The position numbers and the translations under genes were made by a program. DNA of 11,903 bases from CAYNCE01 sp964522515 (GTDB lineage Bacteria > Patescibacteriota > Patescibacteriia > UBA2196): positions 1 through 11,903 of the forward strand of contig CAZFWC010000018.1 of assembly GCA_964522515.1 (NCBI GenBank). The letters are read 5' to 3'. Of the stretch, positions 1 through 6,562 are shown piece by piece. Positions within the stretch are counted from its first letter, which is position 1, and the number at the start of each line of letters is the position of its first letter. The notes below the pieces were generated by a model. That model did not search any database. It had not been told where the DNA came from and saw only the letters and a list, made by a program, of their open reading frames with translations.

Positions 1-83
1 TTATATTAAGTTGAGAAAAAAAATCTAAATTCATAAAATCCTAAAAACTAAAAATGTTTTGTGGTTTAGGTTTGAGGAAATTA

Positions 84-1376
84 TTAATTTGAAACACACT
101 TATATTCTTTTGTTACTTTGTTTCTACAACAAATAGAATTAACACCATTTGCCCCTCTAAAAGGTAAGTCAATGCATACTTCAAGAGAATTATCCTTCAT
201 AAGATTAATAAAATCATCTAAACTATCAAGAGCGTGCCTGTAATTACATTCTTTTGGATAACGAATTTTTGTCTTTTTATCTTCAAAAGAACATTCATCA
301 CTTAAAGAACAATCCACTCTTTCCCAATTAATTCCTAATTTTTTCTCACATTTTAGTTCTTCACCTAGATCACAAATATCTGAATTCAAAACACGCATCT
401 TTTTTCCACAAACATATTTTGGATCTTGTTCTTTTAAAATTTTATCAAAATCATCGCACCCACTTTCTCTGTTCGCCAAATAATTTCCTTTTTGTTTTTT
501 TGTTTCTCCTTCTTTATCGCTCTGTGCGTTACACATTTTTTTCATATCTGCGCAAAAAGGACCACTGACACCAGCAGGAAAATAACAAAATTCTTCATCA
601 TCACAATGATCAATCCCCCAACAAGTTTTCAATTTACCAGTTTTTTTATCTTTTGTGTCTTCAATTATATAAGATGTTCCACAATGACCAGCAAAAATTA
701 ATTCATATGTGCCGTCTGCTTTTTCTTTAAAAACACTTTTAAAACCCATTGGGACTGTTTGATCTTCTTTAAGCGGAGCAGAATTAGGGTAACCAATTTT
801 AGGATTACTTTCTGGCACCAAATCCTTACACCAATTAGTACTTTGTTCTATTGTATCAATCGGCGCAACTGGTTCTAACTTCAAATTAACTAAATTAGGA
901 TTTATTGTGTATAAAATTACATAAGAAAATAAAACCAAAACCAAACCAGAAACAGCAGACGAAATATTTGATTTAGCACTTGTAATTGTTGTTGGATTTC
1001 CAGCTGCAAAAATCCACTGCAAACCACCAATCATAATCATAATTACAGCCACAATCGCAATTACGCCAACAGCAAAATTATAAAACTTTTTAATATACAA
1101 AGGCAAATTTGCTTCAATATAATAACATTTTTTATTTATCTTTTTTCCATTAACATCTGTAATTGTATAATCACACGAATTAGTAATTTCGGGAATTGGA
1201 ATTTGCATTCTAATAAATCTTTTGTCTTCATCTTCGCCAGGAATATTACAACCTTCTGGACAAGCGCTAACAAAATTTGTATTAGACCCAGCTTGAACAG
1301 ATTTATCAATTACAAAAACTCCCAAAGTGCTGGTAAAAATTAAAATTAGTAAAAATGTTAAAATCTTTTTTTGCAT
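84..1376 (-). CDS. VirB2/TrbC-like two-helix membrane protein with Cys-rich extracytoplasmic domain
   Basis: Probable pilin-type T4SS component, 430 residues from the ATG at 1376. Residues 1-29 look like a signal peptide (MQKK, a hydrophobic run, then VQA before G). A short segment with four Cys follows, then two membrane helices at about 99-124 and 140-157, separated by the loop AAGNPTTITSAKSN. That arrangement is typical of VirB2/TrbC pilins and their Patescibacterial relatives. The rest, about 250 residues, is hydrophilic and Cys-rich, giving about 22 Cys in the mature protein, which suggests disulfides outside the membrane. A longer reading frame opens at 1484, but its first 36 residues are encoded by the repeat at 1384-1485, so I prefer the start directly before the signal peptide. 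It is the last gene of the operon seen here. Family assignment rests on the two-helix topology; the role of the Cys-rich tail is unknown. Confidence 0.72.
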   Translation of the reverse strand: MQKKILTFLLILIFTSTLGVFVIDKSVQAGSNTNFVSACPEGCNIPGEDEDKRFIRMQIPIPEITNSCDYTITDVNGKKINKKCYYIEANLPLYIKKFYNFAVGVIAIVAVIMIMIGGLQWIFAAGNPTTITSAKSNISSAVSGLVLVLFSYVILYTINPNLVNLKLEPVAPIDTIEQSTNWCKDLVPESNPKIGYPNSAPLKEDQTVPMGFKSVFKEKADGTYELIFAGHCGTSYIIEDTKDKKTGKLKTCWGIDHCDDEEFCYFPAGVSGPFCADMKKMCNAQSDKEGETKKQKGNYLANRESGCDDFDKILKEQDPKYVCGKKMRVLNSDICDLGEELKCEKKLGINWERVDCSLSDECSFEDKKTKIRYPKECNYRHALDSLDDFINLMKDNSLEVCIDLPFRGANGVNSICCRNKVTKEYKCVSN

Positions 1377-1383
1377 ATTTATT

Positions 1384-1485
1384 GTTGGCTCGATCGCTCC
1401 CGCGTGGAGCCATTTTGTTGTTTCAGTAAAAACTTTATTTAATAATTTGAACAAGGCAACTCCACCCAAGAGGGATAAAGCCAAC
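1384..1485. repeat. Family A MITE-like element, copy 1 (intact, 102 bp)
   Basis: The element begins GTTGGCTC and ends with the inverse, GCCAAC. Each end forms its own stem-loop, GGCTCGATCGCTCCC..GTGGAGCC at one side and AACTCCACCC..GGGATAAAGCC at the other. The AT-rich core, around TTTCAGTAAAAACTTTATTT, aligns with the core of the copy at 2733-2856. It fills nearly the whole gap between two genes: 2 nt from the upstream stop codon and 7 nt from the next start. It has no room for a gene, so it would be non-autonomous. Confidence 0.85.
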
Positions 1486-1487
1486 CT

Positions 1488-1970
1488 TTAAGTCCCAGTC
1501 CCAGTCACTGTTTCACAAGTGCTGCCTAACAATTCAGCCCACCAAGTGCCAATTACATCAGTTACTTCACAAGGATTAGTTATAAAATATATTAAAATAA
1601 AAATTAATAAAACTACTATCAAACCCAGTAATGCATAACCAACAACTGTCCAAAACACTGGACTCATTAATATTTTTTTTACAATTGCTTTTTTTATTTT
1701 TTTCTTAACAGCTTTTTTTACTTGTTCTTTTGCTTTTTGTTTTGCTAATTCTTTAATTCTTTTAACTGAATCTTTTTGAAATTTGATCTGTGTTTCTTTC
1801 TCATCTTCAACTTTATCTGGCAATTCTTGTGATTGATTTTTTAAACTTTGAATTTCATTTTTTGAATCTTCATTGTATTGTAAAGTTTTATCTTCTTGTT
1901 CTTTTAGATAAGCCTGATGTAATTTACGCTGATAATCTATTTCTTTTCTAGTTTTATTATTTTCTAGCAT
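1488..1970 (-). CDS. Lys-rich single-pass membrane protein of unknown function in the T4SS operon
   Basis: 160 residues, family not recognised. Residues 1-70 are charged and probably helical or coiled coil. Residues 70-99 are strikingly Lys-rich (AKQKAKEQVKKAVKKKIKKA). One strong membrane helix lies at about 105-131. The last 29 residues carry two Cys (134 and 152) and end in a Thr/Gly tail. By the positive-inside rule, the Lys-rich N-terminal part would be cytoplasmic and the short Cys-containing tail outside, where a disulfide is possible. The ATG at 1970 has no Shine-Dalgarno sequence. It lies between the VirB8-like and the pilin-like gene, which suggests a structural or accessory part of the secretion channel, but that is context only. 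Confidence 0.7.
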   Translation of the reverse strand: MLENNKTRKEIDYQRKLHQAYLKEQEDKTLQYNEDSKNEIQSLKNQSQELPDKVEDEKETQIKFQKDSVKRIKELAKQKAKEQVKKAVKKKIKKAIVKKILMSPVFWTVVGYALLGLIVVLLIFILIYFITNPCEVTDVIGTWWAELLGSTCETVTGTGT

Positions 1971-2001
1971 AAAATTTAATATTTTAAATTTTTTAATAAA
2001 T

Positions 2002-2036
2002 ATTCATAATTCATAATTCTTGATTCATAATTCATT
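2002..2036. repeat. Short imperfect tandem repeat, ATTCATAATTC type
   Basis: The unit ATTCATAATTC recurs about three to four times, with one interrupting CTTG. Read on the minus strand it is of the ATGAATCAAGAATTATGAAT type, a low-complexity dispersed repeat that I recall from other Patescibacterial genomes. It lies in the 137-bp gap between two operon genes and encodes nothing. Confidence 0.6.
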
Positions 2037-2045
2037 TTCAAAAAC

Positions 2046-2090
2046 AGATCCTTGGTTCCTAAAAAACCCTAAAAGTCACTCGAGATGACA
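2046..2090 (-). repeat. Family C dispersed repeat, solo copy
   Basis: On the minus strand the sequence runs GTCATCTCGAGTGACTTTTA, then GGG and a TTTTTTAGGAACC segment, and ends AAGGATCTG. It aligns with the repeats at 4755-4798 and 5162-5207 through the shared blocks GAGYGACYTTTAGGG, TTAGGARCC and AAGGATCT. This copy has no nuclease gene beside it. It starts 17 nt downstream of the VirB8-like stop codon. Confidence 0.65.
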
Positions 2091-2107
2091 ATAAGTTCAA
2101 TATAATA

Positions 2108-2719
2108 TTATTCCCAAACCGCCTGATTAACTTTCCAAACTCCGCCCTGTTCTTTCATTTCTAAATCCATATTTTGATAAATTACTTTACTGTTTGCGCT
2201 TGAACCAACAACTTCATTTCTTTGAGTTGAAATTTTAAATTTAGCAACATTAGTTGATTCAGAGAAATTTATTAATTCAATTTTTAAAACTTTTGTTGTA
2301 ATTCCATAATAAATTGCTGGTTTAATTTCTGAAGTAGCTTTGTTAATTTTATTTTCAGCCCAGTATTTAAAAGTCGTGGTCATAAAAGGCAGTAAATCTT
2401 TTAAATTTTCATAATTTGCTTGATTAGAATAAGATCCAAATCGTTCAGTAAACGCGCTAGACATTTTTGTTAATTGCGCTTTTAATTTTTCTTGTTCAGA
2501 AATTTTGGAAACATAAGGAGCAGATTTATTTTCTTTTGTTTTATCTTTTGTGTCTTGTAAATTTTCATTATTTAATTCTTCTTGAATAAAATTTTCATTT
2601 CCTAAATTATTTTCTTGAGTTTTACTTTTTTGAATACTTAAAAACCAAAATACTATTGCTAAAATTATAGCTAGTATTAAAAAAATTATTAGAATTATTA
2701 TGAGTTTATTTTTTAGCAT
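2108..2719 (-). CDS. VirB8-like / TcpC-like membrane-anchored T4SS protein
   Basis: 203 residues from the ATG at 2719. Residues 6-27 are one very hydrophobic helix, followed by an Asn/Glu/Lys-rich linker to about residue 70. The C-terminal domain of about 130 residues has a pattern of helix (LTKMSSAFTERFGSYSNQAN) followed by strands, and ends VWKVNQAVWE. N-in topology with an NTF2-like outer domain is the architecture of VirB8 and of Gram-positive TcpC/TraM proteins, which organise the inner-membrane channel. An upstream ATG at 2743 lies inside the family A repeat and would add only MEPTTRSF; I reject it. The gene follows VirB4, as expected for a core component. The fold call rests on secondary-structure pattern and context, not on a diagnostic motif. 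Confidence 0.62.
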   Translation of the reverse strand: MLKNKLIIILIIFLILAIILAIVFWFLSIQKSKTQENNLGNENFIQEELNNENLQDTKDKTKENKSAPYVSKISEQEKLKAQLTKMSSAFTERFGSYSNQANYENLKDLLPFMTTTFKYWAENKINKATSEIKPAIYYGITTKVLKIELINFSESTNVAKFKISTQRNEVVGSSANSKVIYQNMDLEMKEQGGVWKVNQAVWE

Positions 2720-2732
2720 AAAAGATCTTGTT

Positions 2733-2856
2733 GTTGGCTCCATCCCTCTTGGGTGGAGCCTGTTTGTTATTTCAATAAAAAATTTTATTTAGTTAACTTA
2801 ACAAGGTGGCTCCCTGCCTACCGGACAGGCAGGCACGCATGAGCGATGGAGCCAAC
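2733..2856. repeat. Family A MITE-like element, copy 2 (124 bp, with nested family D palindrome)
   Basis: The ends are GTTGGCTCCATCCCTC and, inverted, CGATGGAGCCAAC. The core TTTCAATAAAAAATTTTATT is homologous to copy 1. The distal arm is interrupted at 2813-2833 by the family D palindrome CCTGCCT..AGGCAGG, which accounts for most of the extra length. The element begins directly after the VirB4 stop codon (0 nt) and ends 13 nt before the VirB8-like start, so it is essentially the whole intergenic region. Confidence 0.85.
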
Positions 2857-4746
2857 TCACATATCTTTATTTTCAACATCAACACTTTCATCAAACTCCT
2901 TTTTTGCTTGTTCAATTTCCAAAATCTGACGCGGGTCTGATGTAATAATTTGATCTTCAGTGTAAGACGCAACAACTTTAATTGCAGCGTGTTTTTTTCC
3001 TGCAAAAAATATACCTTCACCAACATTTGATTCTAATAATAAATATCTTTCACCTTGTGTAAGTTTAAATGTTTTAGCAATTAAATCAATGGCTGCAGGA
3101 GCTTGCTTCATTAATAAATACAAAGCTGTATTATTTAAAATTGCTTGTCCATATTGAGACGACAAAAAATCATTCACATCTTGTGTAATTGTTGTCACAC
3201 CTAAATAATATTTACGACAGCGTTTTACTAAAGCAAAAATAAATTTTGCGGAATCTTCGTGTTGCATTAACCACCACGCTTCATCAATTACTAAAATTCT
3301 TTTTTTCATTTTAGAACGAACTTTATTCCAAATATAATTAATAATTGTGTAAATTGCGATTGGTCTTAATTCATCTTCTAAATCACGCACTGAAAAAACA
3401 ACTAACTGATTATCAACATCAACATTTGTGTAATTATTTATTAACCCAGAAAATGTTCCTTGAGTAAATTTTCCTAATCTTTCTGCTAAATTTTCTCCGC
3501 CTGTCATTCCATTTAAAACTTCTTGCAAGTCACTCATCAAAGGCATTTCATTTGCGTTTTGCAAATTAGTTTCTGGTGTGATATCTTTTTTAGCGTAAGT
3601 TTCTAAAAGAGCTCTGTCTAAAACAGAATCTTCTGTGTTGCTAATATCACCAATCATAATTCTAATCAAACCTTTTAAAGTAATTATTGCTGAACGAATA
3701 ATATCAGCGGTTTTTGTTTCTTCATCTTCAGGAACTGGCAAATCAAATGGATTAATTTTACTTTGTGAATTTAATGAAATATTTACATAAGTTCCGCCAA
3801 CCGCGTCTGATAAATATTGATATTCTCGTTCTGGATCAATTACCATAACATCAACTCCAAGCATCATACTTCTTAAAATTTCTAATTTAACTGCGTAACT
3901 TTTTCCAGCGCCAGAAGTCGCAAAAACCAAAGAATTTGCATTTTGCAAAGAAAATCTGTCAAATAAAATCAAACTATTATTGTGTCGATTAATTCCATAA
4001 AGAATTCCATTATCAGAAGTTAACTCAGCTGAAACAAAAGGAAACGAAGACGCGCAAGGTGAAGATTGCATATTAAAACTAACACCAAGTTCGTCGTTTG
4101 CCAAAGGTAAAGTTGAATTAAATCCTTGCTCTGCTTGCCAAATTGCTCTGCGAGTGTACACCATTTTTGTTCCAATTAAATCTTCAACAATTCTAGTTAA
4201 TTTATCTAATTCATCTTTATCATCCGCATACAAAGTTATGTAAAGTCCAAATTGAAAAAATTTTTCAATTCCTTGTGTTAAATCATCTCGCAATTGTTCA
4301 ATATCTCGTAAAGCTGTTTCACGCAAAGGATCTCGTGGCGCTCCTTTTTCTTGATCAGTCATTAACTGAGCTTCCAAAACTCCAACTTTATTTCGCAATT
4401 GTTTTAAAATTATTTTTGACTCAATTGGATAAAAATACATTGCAATATCCATTGTCGCCGCGTAATCAATAATTGTTTCAAACCAACCAACATTAATGTA
4501 GCGCGGGTAAGTAGTTACAAAAAGTGTTCTAGCCCACTTTCCATTTAATTCTAAATGATCTGACGCAACTTTAATTGCAGCTGGAGAAATTAAATCTTTA
4601 ATTGTTGCTGTGCCTCTGCGATAAATTCTTTCAGATTTAATTTTTTCTCTTTGCTTTTCAACTGTGCTTTGTTCAAAAGCCAACTTCTCCGACTGTGTTG
4701 CTTGCGGAGGAAGATTATTTTGAATTTTTTTATTTGAATTAAACAT
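2857..4746 (-). CDS. virB4: VirB4-family T4SS ATPase
   Basis: 629 residues from the ATG at 4746. VirB4 is the cytoplasmic, membrane-associated ATPase that drives pilus assembly and substrate transfer. The N-terminal domain (about 45-250) contains LFVTTYPRYINVGWFETIID and a long helical segment. The RecA-like ATPase domain follows: Walker A ATSGAGKS at about 276-283, the VMVIDPEREY strand at about 301-310, Walker B ILVIDEAWW at about 484-492 and the ITQD motif near 520. The motif GILYGINRHNNSLILFDRFS just before Walker A is characteristic. It is intact, with all catalytic motifs. A longer frame opens at 4827, but those 27 residues (containing DPKGRSGQ) are translated family C repeat, so MFNSNKK is preferred. 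A GGACAGGG stretch 7 nt before this ATG may help initiation. Its usual N-terminal partner is encoded separately at 5208-5882. Confidence 0.95.
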   Translation of the reverse strand: MFNSNKKIQNNLPPQATQSEKLAFEQSTVEKQREKIKSERIYRRGTATIKDLISPAAIKVASDHLELNGKWARTLFVTTYPRYINVGWFETIIDYAATMDIAMYFYPIESKIILKQLRNKVGVLEAQLMTDQEKGAPRDPLRETALRDIEQLRDDLTQGIEKFFQFGLYITLYADDKDELDKLTRIVEDLIGTKMVYTRRAIWQAEQGFNSTLPLANDELGVSFNMQSSPCASSFPFVSAELTSDNGILYGINRHNNSLILFDRFSLQNANSLVFATSGAGKSYAVKLEILRSMMLGVDVMVIDPEREYQYLSDAVGGTYVNISLNSQSKINPFDLPVPEDEETKTADIIRSAIITLKGLIRIMIGDISNTEDSVLDRALLETYAKKDITPETNLQNANEMPLMSDLQEVLNGMTGGENLAERLGKFTQGTFSGLINNYTNVDVDNQLVVFSVRDLEDELRPIAIYTIINYIWNKVRSKMKKRILVIDEAWWLMQHEDSAKFIFALVKRCRKYYLGVTTITQDVNDFLSSQYGQAILNNTALYLLMKQAPAAIDLIAKTFKLTQGERYLLLESNVGEGIFFAGKKHAAIKVVASYTEDQIITSDPRQILEIEQAKKEFDESVDVENKDM

Positions 4747-4754
4747 TTTTTTAC

Positions 4755-4798
4755 CCTGTCCTGAGCGACCTTTAGGGTCGTTAGGAGCCGAAGGATCT
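4755..4798 (+). repeat. Family C repeat, left arm of GIY-YIG cassette 1
   Basis: The sequence reads CCTGTCCTGAGCGACC, then TTTAGGGTCGTTAGGAGCC, then GAAGGATCT. It is the inverted partner of 5162-5207 across the nuclease gene: shared blocks are CCTGTCCTGAG at the outer end, TTTAGG in the middle and GAAGGATC at the gene-facing end. It begins 1 nt after the nuclease stop codon and 8 nt before the VirB4 start. Confidence 0.75.
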
Positions 4799-4799
4799 A

Positions 4800-5114
4800 T
4801 TAAATTAACCGACCAAGATCTTTCCAATCTTCTGATAAATCTCTAAGCTCAGGATTTATAGTTTTAATTAATTTTAATTTCTTTTGTCTTGCCCAACCTT
4901 TAATTTGTTTTTCTCTTTTTAAAGCATCTTTTAAATCTAGACAAAATTCATAATATAATAATTTATTAATATTGTATTGTTTAGTAAAGCCTTCTACTAG
5001 TTTGTGTTTGTGTTGCCACACTCTTCTGACTAAATTATCTGATTGACCTGTGTAAAATACTGTTAATCTTTGATTAGACATTAGATAAACATAATATTCT
5101 ATTGGTTTTCTCAT
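4800..5114 (-). CDS. GIY-YIG domain endonuclease (COG2827 / UPF0213 type)
   Basis: 104 residues, the normal length for stand-alone GIY-YIG proteins. Residues 8-11 (YVYL) form the GIY strand and FYTG at 20-23 the YIG strand, with Thr where Ile is usual. It continues QSDNLVRRVWQHKHKLVEGF, holding the catalytic Arg, and KREKQIKGWARQKK, holding the metal-binding Glu. The family cuts DNA or helps repair it; the biological role of these small members is not settled. No Shine-Dalgarno sequence precedes the ATG at 5114. It interrupts the T4SS core operon in the same direction and is enclosed by inverted repeats, so it is better seen as a passenger than as a secretion component. A paralogue of the other GIY-YIG subfamily lies at 6611-6892. 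Confidence 0.9.
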   Translation of the reverse strand: MRKPIEYYVYLMSNQRLTVFYTGQSDNLVRRVWQHKHKLVEGFTKQYNINKLLYYEFCLDLKDALKREKQIKGWARQKKLKLIKTINPELRDLSEDWKDLGRLI

Positions 5115-5138
5115 ATAAATAAGTTAAGTTGTATTAAT

Positions 5139-5207
5139 TCGGCCTAACTGCCGGCAGGCGGGGATCCTTCGTCGCTCAATCCTAAAAGGGCTACTCCTCA
5201 GGACAGG
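5139..5207 (-). repeat. Family C repeat, right arm of GIY-YIG cassette 1, plus adjoining palindrome
   Basis: On the minus strand, from 5207 down to 5162, it reads CCTGTCCTGAGGAGTAGCCC, TTTTAGGATTGAGCGAC and GAAGGATCC. This inverts the 4755-4798 copy. It starts directly after the TAG of the TraC-like gene (0 nt). The palindrome CTGCCGGCAG at 5148-5157, related to family D, follows on the gene-facing side. Confidence 0.72.
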
Positions 5208-5882
5208 CTAAATAACCTGCAACTCATCAACTTTTCCCATTCTTTGTTGCTCTGAAACTTCTGGATTATATGAATTATAATAAAGTTCAATTAAAGCTTG
5301 CGTGTCAAGCGCAACTGAATTTAAACCAACACCACTTAAACCAGAAATCACTGTTTCAATTCTTTTATCAAGCTCTTGTTTTAATTTTTTAAACTTTTTT
5401 TCATTTAAAATTATTGAAATTAATGGTGAAAAAATTCCAGAAATTCTTTCATTAAAACTTTTTCGTTTGTCAGCTCCTGGAGAATAAGGAATTACAACAT
5501 AAAATTTCTTTGCCATTATTTCTCCAAGATCAACTAATTCAGTTATAAATTGTTTGTATTCTGCGGTTTGCATTCTTAATAATTCGTTTTCCTGTTTTTT
5601 TTCAACATCTTCTAAAGTATTTAAATATTTATCAATATTAAGTTTTCTGGATTGAATTAATATTTCAATTGGATGGTCTAAATAATTTAAAAAACTAACA
5701 TAAGATTGAATTGAAGCATTTTGTTCTTCTTCTGATTTTAAAGCAAAATTAATTGAGGAAACCAAAAGCACTGCGCGTAAACTTCCGTCTCGCATTATTA
5801 CAGTATTTTCTCTAACTTCAGCAATATCTAAATAATGCTGAGTTGAAGGTAGTTTTGATTTTTTTCCTAATTTTTCTGACAT
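5208..5882 (-). CDS. TraC-like protein, partner of VirB4
   Basis: 224 residues from the ATG at 5882. Recognisable sequence starts at PSTQHYLDIAEVRENTVIMR, followed by DGSLRAVLLVSSINFALKS, LDHPIEILIQSRKLNI and a long helical part. This is the N-terminal module seen in TraC/VirB4-type proteins, here a separate polypeptide without Walker motifs. I recall Patescibacterial loci commonly having this gene between PrgI and VirB4, so the separation is probably lineage-wide and not a recent break. It is likely membrane-associated at the base of the channel with VirB4. A longer frame from 5969 adds 29 basic Pro/Arg-rich residues encoded by a repeat, which I reject. The stop codon TAG touches the family C repeat. 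Function follows from homology pattern and gene order. Confidence 0.75.
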   Translation of the reverse strand: MSEKLGKKSKLPSTQHYLDIAEVRENTVIMRDGSLRAVLLVSSINFALKSEEEQNASIQSYVSFLNYLDHPIEILIQSRKLNIDKYLNTLEDVEKKQENELLRMQTAEYKQFITELVDLGEIMAKKFYVVIPYSPGADKRKSFNERISGIFSPLISIILNEKKFKKLKQELDKRIETVISGLSGVGLNSVALDTQALIELYYNSYNPEVSEQQRMGKVDELQVI

Positions 5883-5894
5883 AAATTCGCTTAC

Positions 5895-5901
5895 CCTCCT
5901 T
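5895..5901 (-). promoter_or_regulatory. Repeat-borne Shine-Dalgarno sequence for the TraC-like gene
   Basis: On the minus strand AAGGAGG, a full anti-16S match, ends 12 nt before the ATG at 5882. It belongs to the family B repeat (GCGAAGGAGG). Most other genes here have no such motif, so this start may have gained its ribosome binding site from the repeat. The spacing is longer than the optimum. Confidence 0.45.
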
Positions 5902-5966
5902 CGCTCCCTAGCGACCCTTTGTTGCTTCGGCGGCCTGTCCCGCCGTAGCTTTAGCGAAGGAGGAGG
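5895..5966. repeat. Family B repeat forming a large stem-loop
   Basis: The arms CCTCCTTCGCT (5895-5905) and AGCGAAGGAGG (5953-5963) are exact inverse copies, 11 bp each. Between them is a GC-rich segment with CGGCCTGTCCCGCCGTAGCT, which is the family B signature. It lies directly upstream of the TraC-like gene. Confidence 0.75.
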
Positions 5967-5979
5967 CAAGCTCCTAGTT

Positions 5980-6018
5980 CTTTTTTTAAAAATTTTAATT
6001 TAAAATTTTTAAAAAAAG
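5980..6018. repeat. Perfect AT-rich palindrome, 17-bp arms
   Basis: The arms CTTTTTTTAAAAATTTT (5980-5996) and AAAATTTTTAAAAAAAG (6002-6018) are exact inverse copies around the 5-nt loop AATTT. Only one base pair is G-C. It lies in the 240-bp gap between the PrgI and TraC-like genes, between two GC-rich repeats. It does not look like a terminator, because the stem itself is AT-only. Confidence 0.85.
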
Positions 6019-6029
6019 CATTAAGAATT

Positions 6030-6092
6030 CCTGCCTGTCGGCAGACAGGTATCCGCCGTAGTCCAGTAGAGTTGTTAGTGGCGAAGGAGGAG
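6030..6092 (+). repeat. Family D palindrome joined to a family B repeat
   Basis: CCTGCCTGTCGGCAGACAGG (6030-6049) is a family D palindrome. It is followed by ATCCGCCGTAG, a divergent middle and GGCGAAGGAGGAG (6080-6092), the two conserved ends of family B. It is non-coding, between PrgI and the TraC-like gene. Confidence 0.7.
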
Positions 6093-6098
6093 AAATTA

Positions 6099-6126
6099 AC
6101 TTTTAACTTTGGATTTTGGATTTTAA
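6099..6126 (-). repeat. Short AAAATCCAAAATCCAAAG repeat overlapping the PrgI stop
   Basis: On the minus strand TAAAATCCAAAATCCAAAGT contains a direct duplication of AAAATCC. The first three bases are the PrgI stop codon. The motif resembles a low-complexity dispersed repeat I recall from Patescibacterial intergenic regions. Confidence 0.4.
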
Positions 6127-6551
6127 TTCTCTCCTTTATACTTCCCGTGTGTGTCCACAATTAATGATAATTCTGCTAATCGTGACGCGTTTGCAATTTG
6201 TTTTCGTTCTAATTTTTCAATTTTAACTTTAGGTAATTCTTTAATTAATTGTTTTAATTCTTCATCTGTTAATTCTTTATTCCAAACTCTTAAACCTGGT
6301 TTTTTAAAACTCATTATTAAATTTAATAAAAAATCGTGAAACGGAGCGCCGTTGACTTTAAAAAAACCAAAAAGAAATATAATTATCGCAACTACCGCTG
6401 ACATAAAAATAAAAAATGGAACATCGCCAAAACGAAAAGAAAGAAAAATTATGATTCCACCAGCAATCATTAAAATAAACTGGTGCACTGTAATTGGACC
6501 AATAATTTTATCTTTAACATCAATAAATTGTGGTACGATAAAGCGTTGCAT
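6123..6551 (-). CDS. prgI: PrgI family T4SS inner-membrane protein (VirB3-like)
   Basis: 142 residues from the ATG at 6551. The opening MQRFIVPQFIDVKDKIIGPI is the hallmark start of PrgI proteins. Two membrane helices follow at about 25-39 and 46-64, with a short turn, then FGFFKVNGAPFHDFLLNLI and a charged cytoplasmic tail. PrgI corresponds to VirB3, a small two-helix protein that works with VirB4 at the inner membrane and is encoded just upstream of it, as here (with the TraC-like gene between). An ATG 12 nt further upstream (6563) lies at the edge of a family B repeat and adds MAIF; the homology begins at MQRF, so I prefer 6551. Length and order are normal. Confidence 0.9.
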   Translation of the reverse strand: MQRFIVPQFIDVKDKIIGPITVHQFILMIAGGIIIFLSFRFGDVPFFIFMSAVVAIIIFLFGFFKVNGAPFHDFLLNLIMSFKKPGLRVWNKELTDEELKQLIKELPKVKIEKLERKQIANASRLAELSLIVDTHGKYKGEN

Positions 6552-6562
6552 AAAAATCGCCA

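Larger units (their letters stand above)
4755..5207 (-). mobile_element. Putative GIY-YIG cassette 1, inverted repeats around one nuclease gene
   Basis: A 453-bp unit made of family C repeats in inverted orientation (4755-4798 and 5162-5207) around one GIY-YIG gene, with an extra palindrome CTGCCGGCAG at 5148-5157. It sits exactly between the stop of the TraC-like gene and the start of VirB4, two genes normally adjacent, without damaging either. There is no transposase. Mobility is inferred from the arrangement and from the parallel cassettes at 6563-6963 and 8295-8926. Confidence 0.5.

Noticed and set aside
1..83. Weak hairpin CCTAAA..TTTAGG followed by T-rich sequence after the last gene, as a terminator
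   Set aside because: The stem is only six pairs, AT-rich, with a loop of about 20 nt, so it is not distinguishable from background.
2002..2107. Promoter in the AT-rich gap upstream of the 160-residue gene
   Set aside because: Many TATAAT-like strings occur by composition alone and none has a convincing -35 at proper spacing.
2793..3026. Minus-strand reading frame of 77 codons over the VirB4 3' end
   Set aside because: It lies in another frame of the well-supported VirB4 gene and ends in the family A and D repeats.
4746..5208. Broken VirB4 gene split by the GIY-YIG insertion
   Set aside because: Both parts have proper ends and starts, VirB4 has a complete N-terminal domain and all ATPase motifs, and a separate TraC-like gene before VirB4 is, as I recall, usual in this lineage.
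5951..6160. Minus-strand reading frame of 69 codons between PrgI and the TraC-like gene
   Set aside because: It is made almost entirely of translated repeats and the AT palindrome, overlaps the end of PrgI in another frame and has no recognisable domain.
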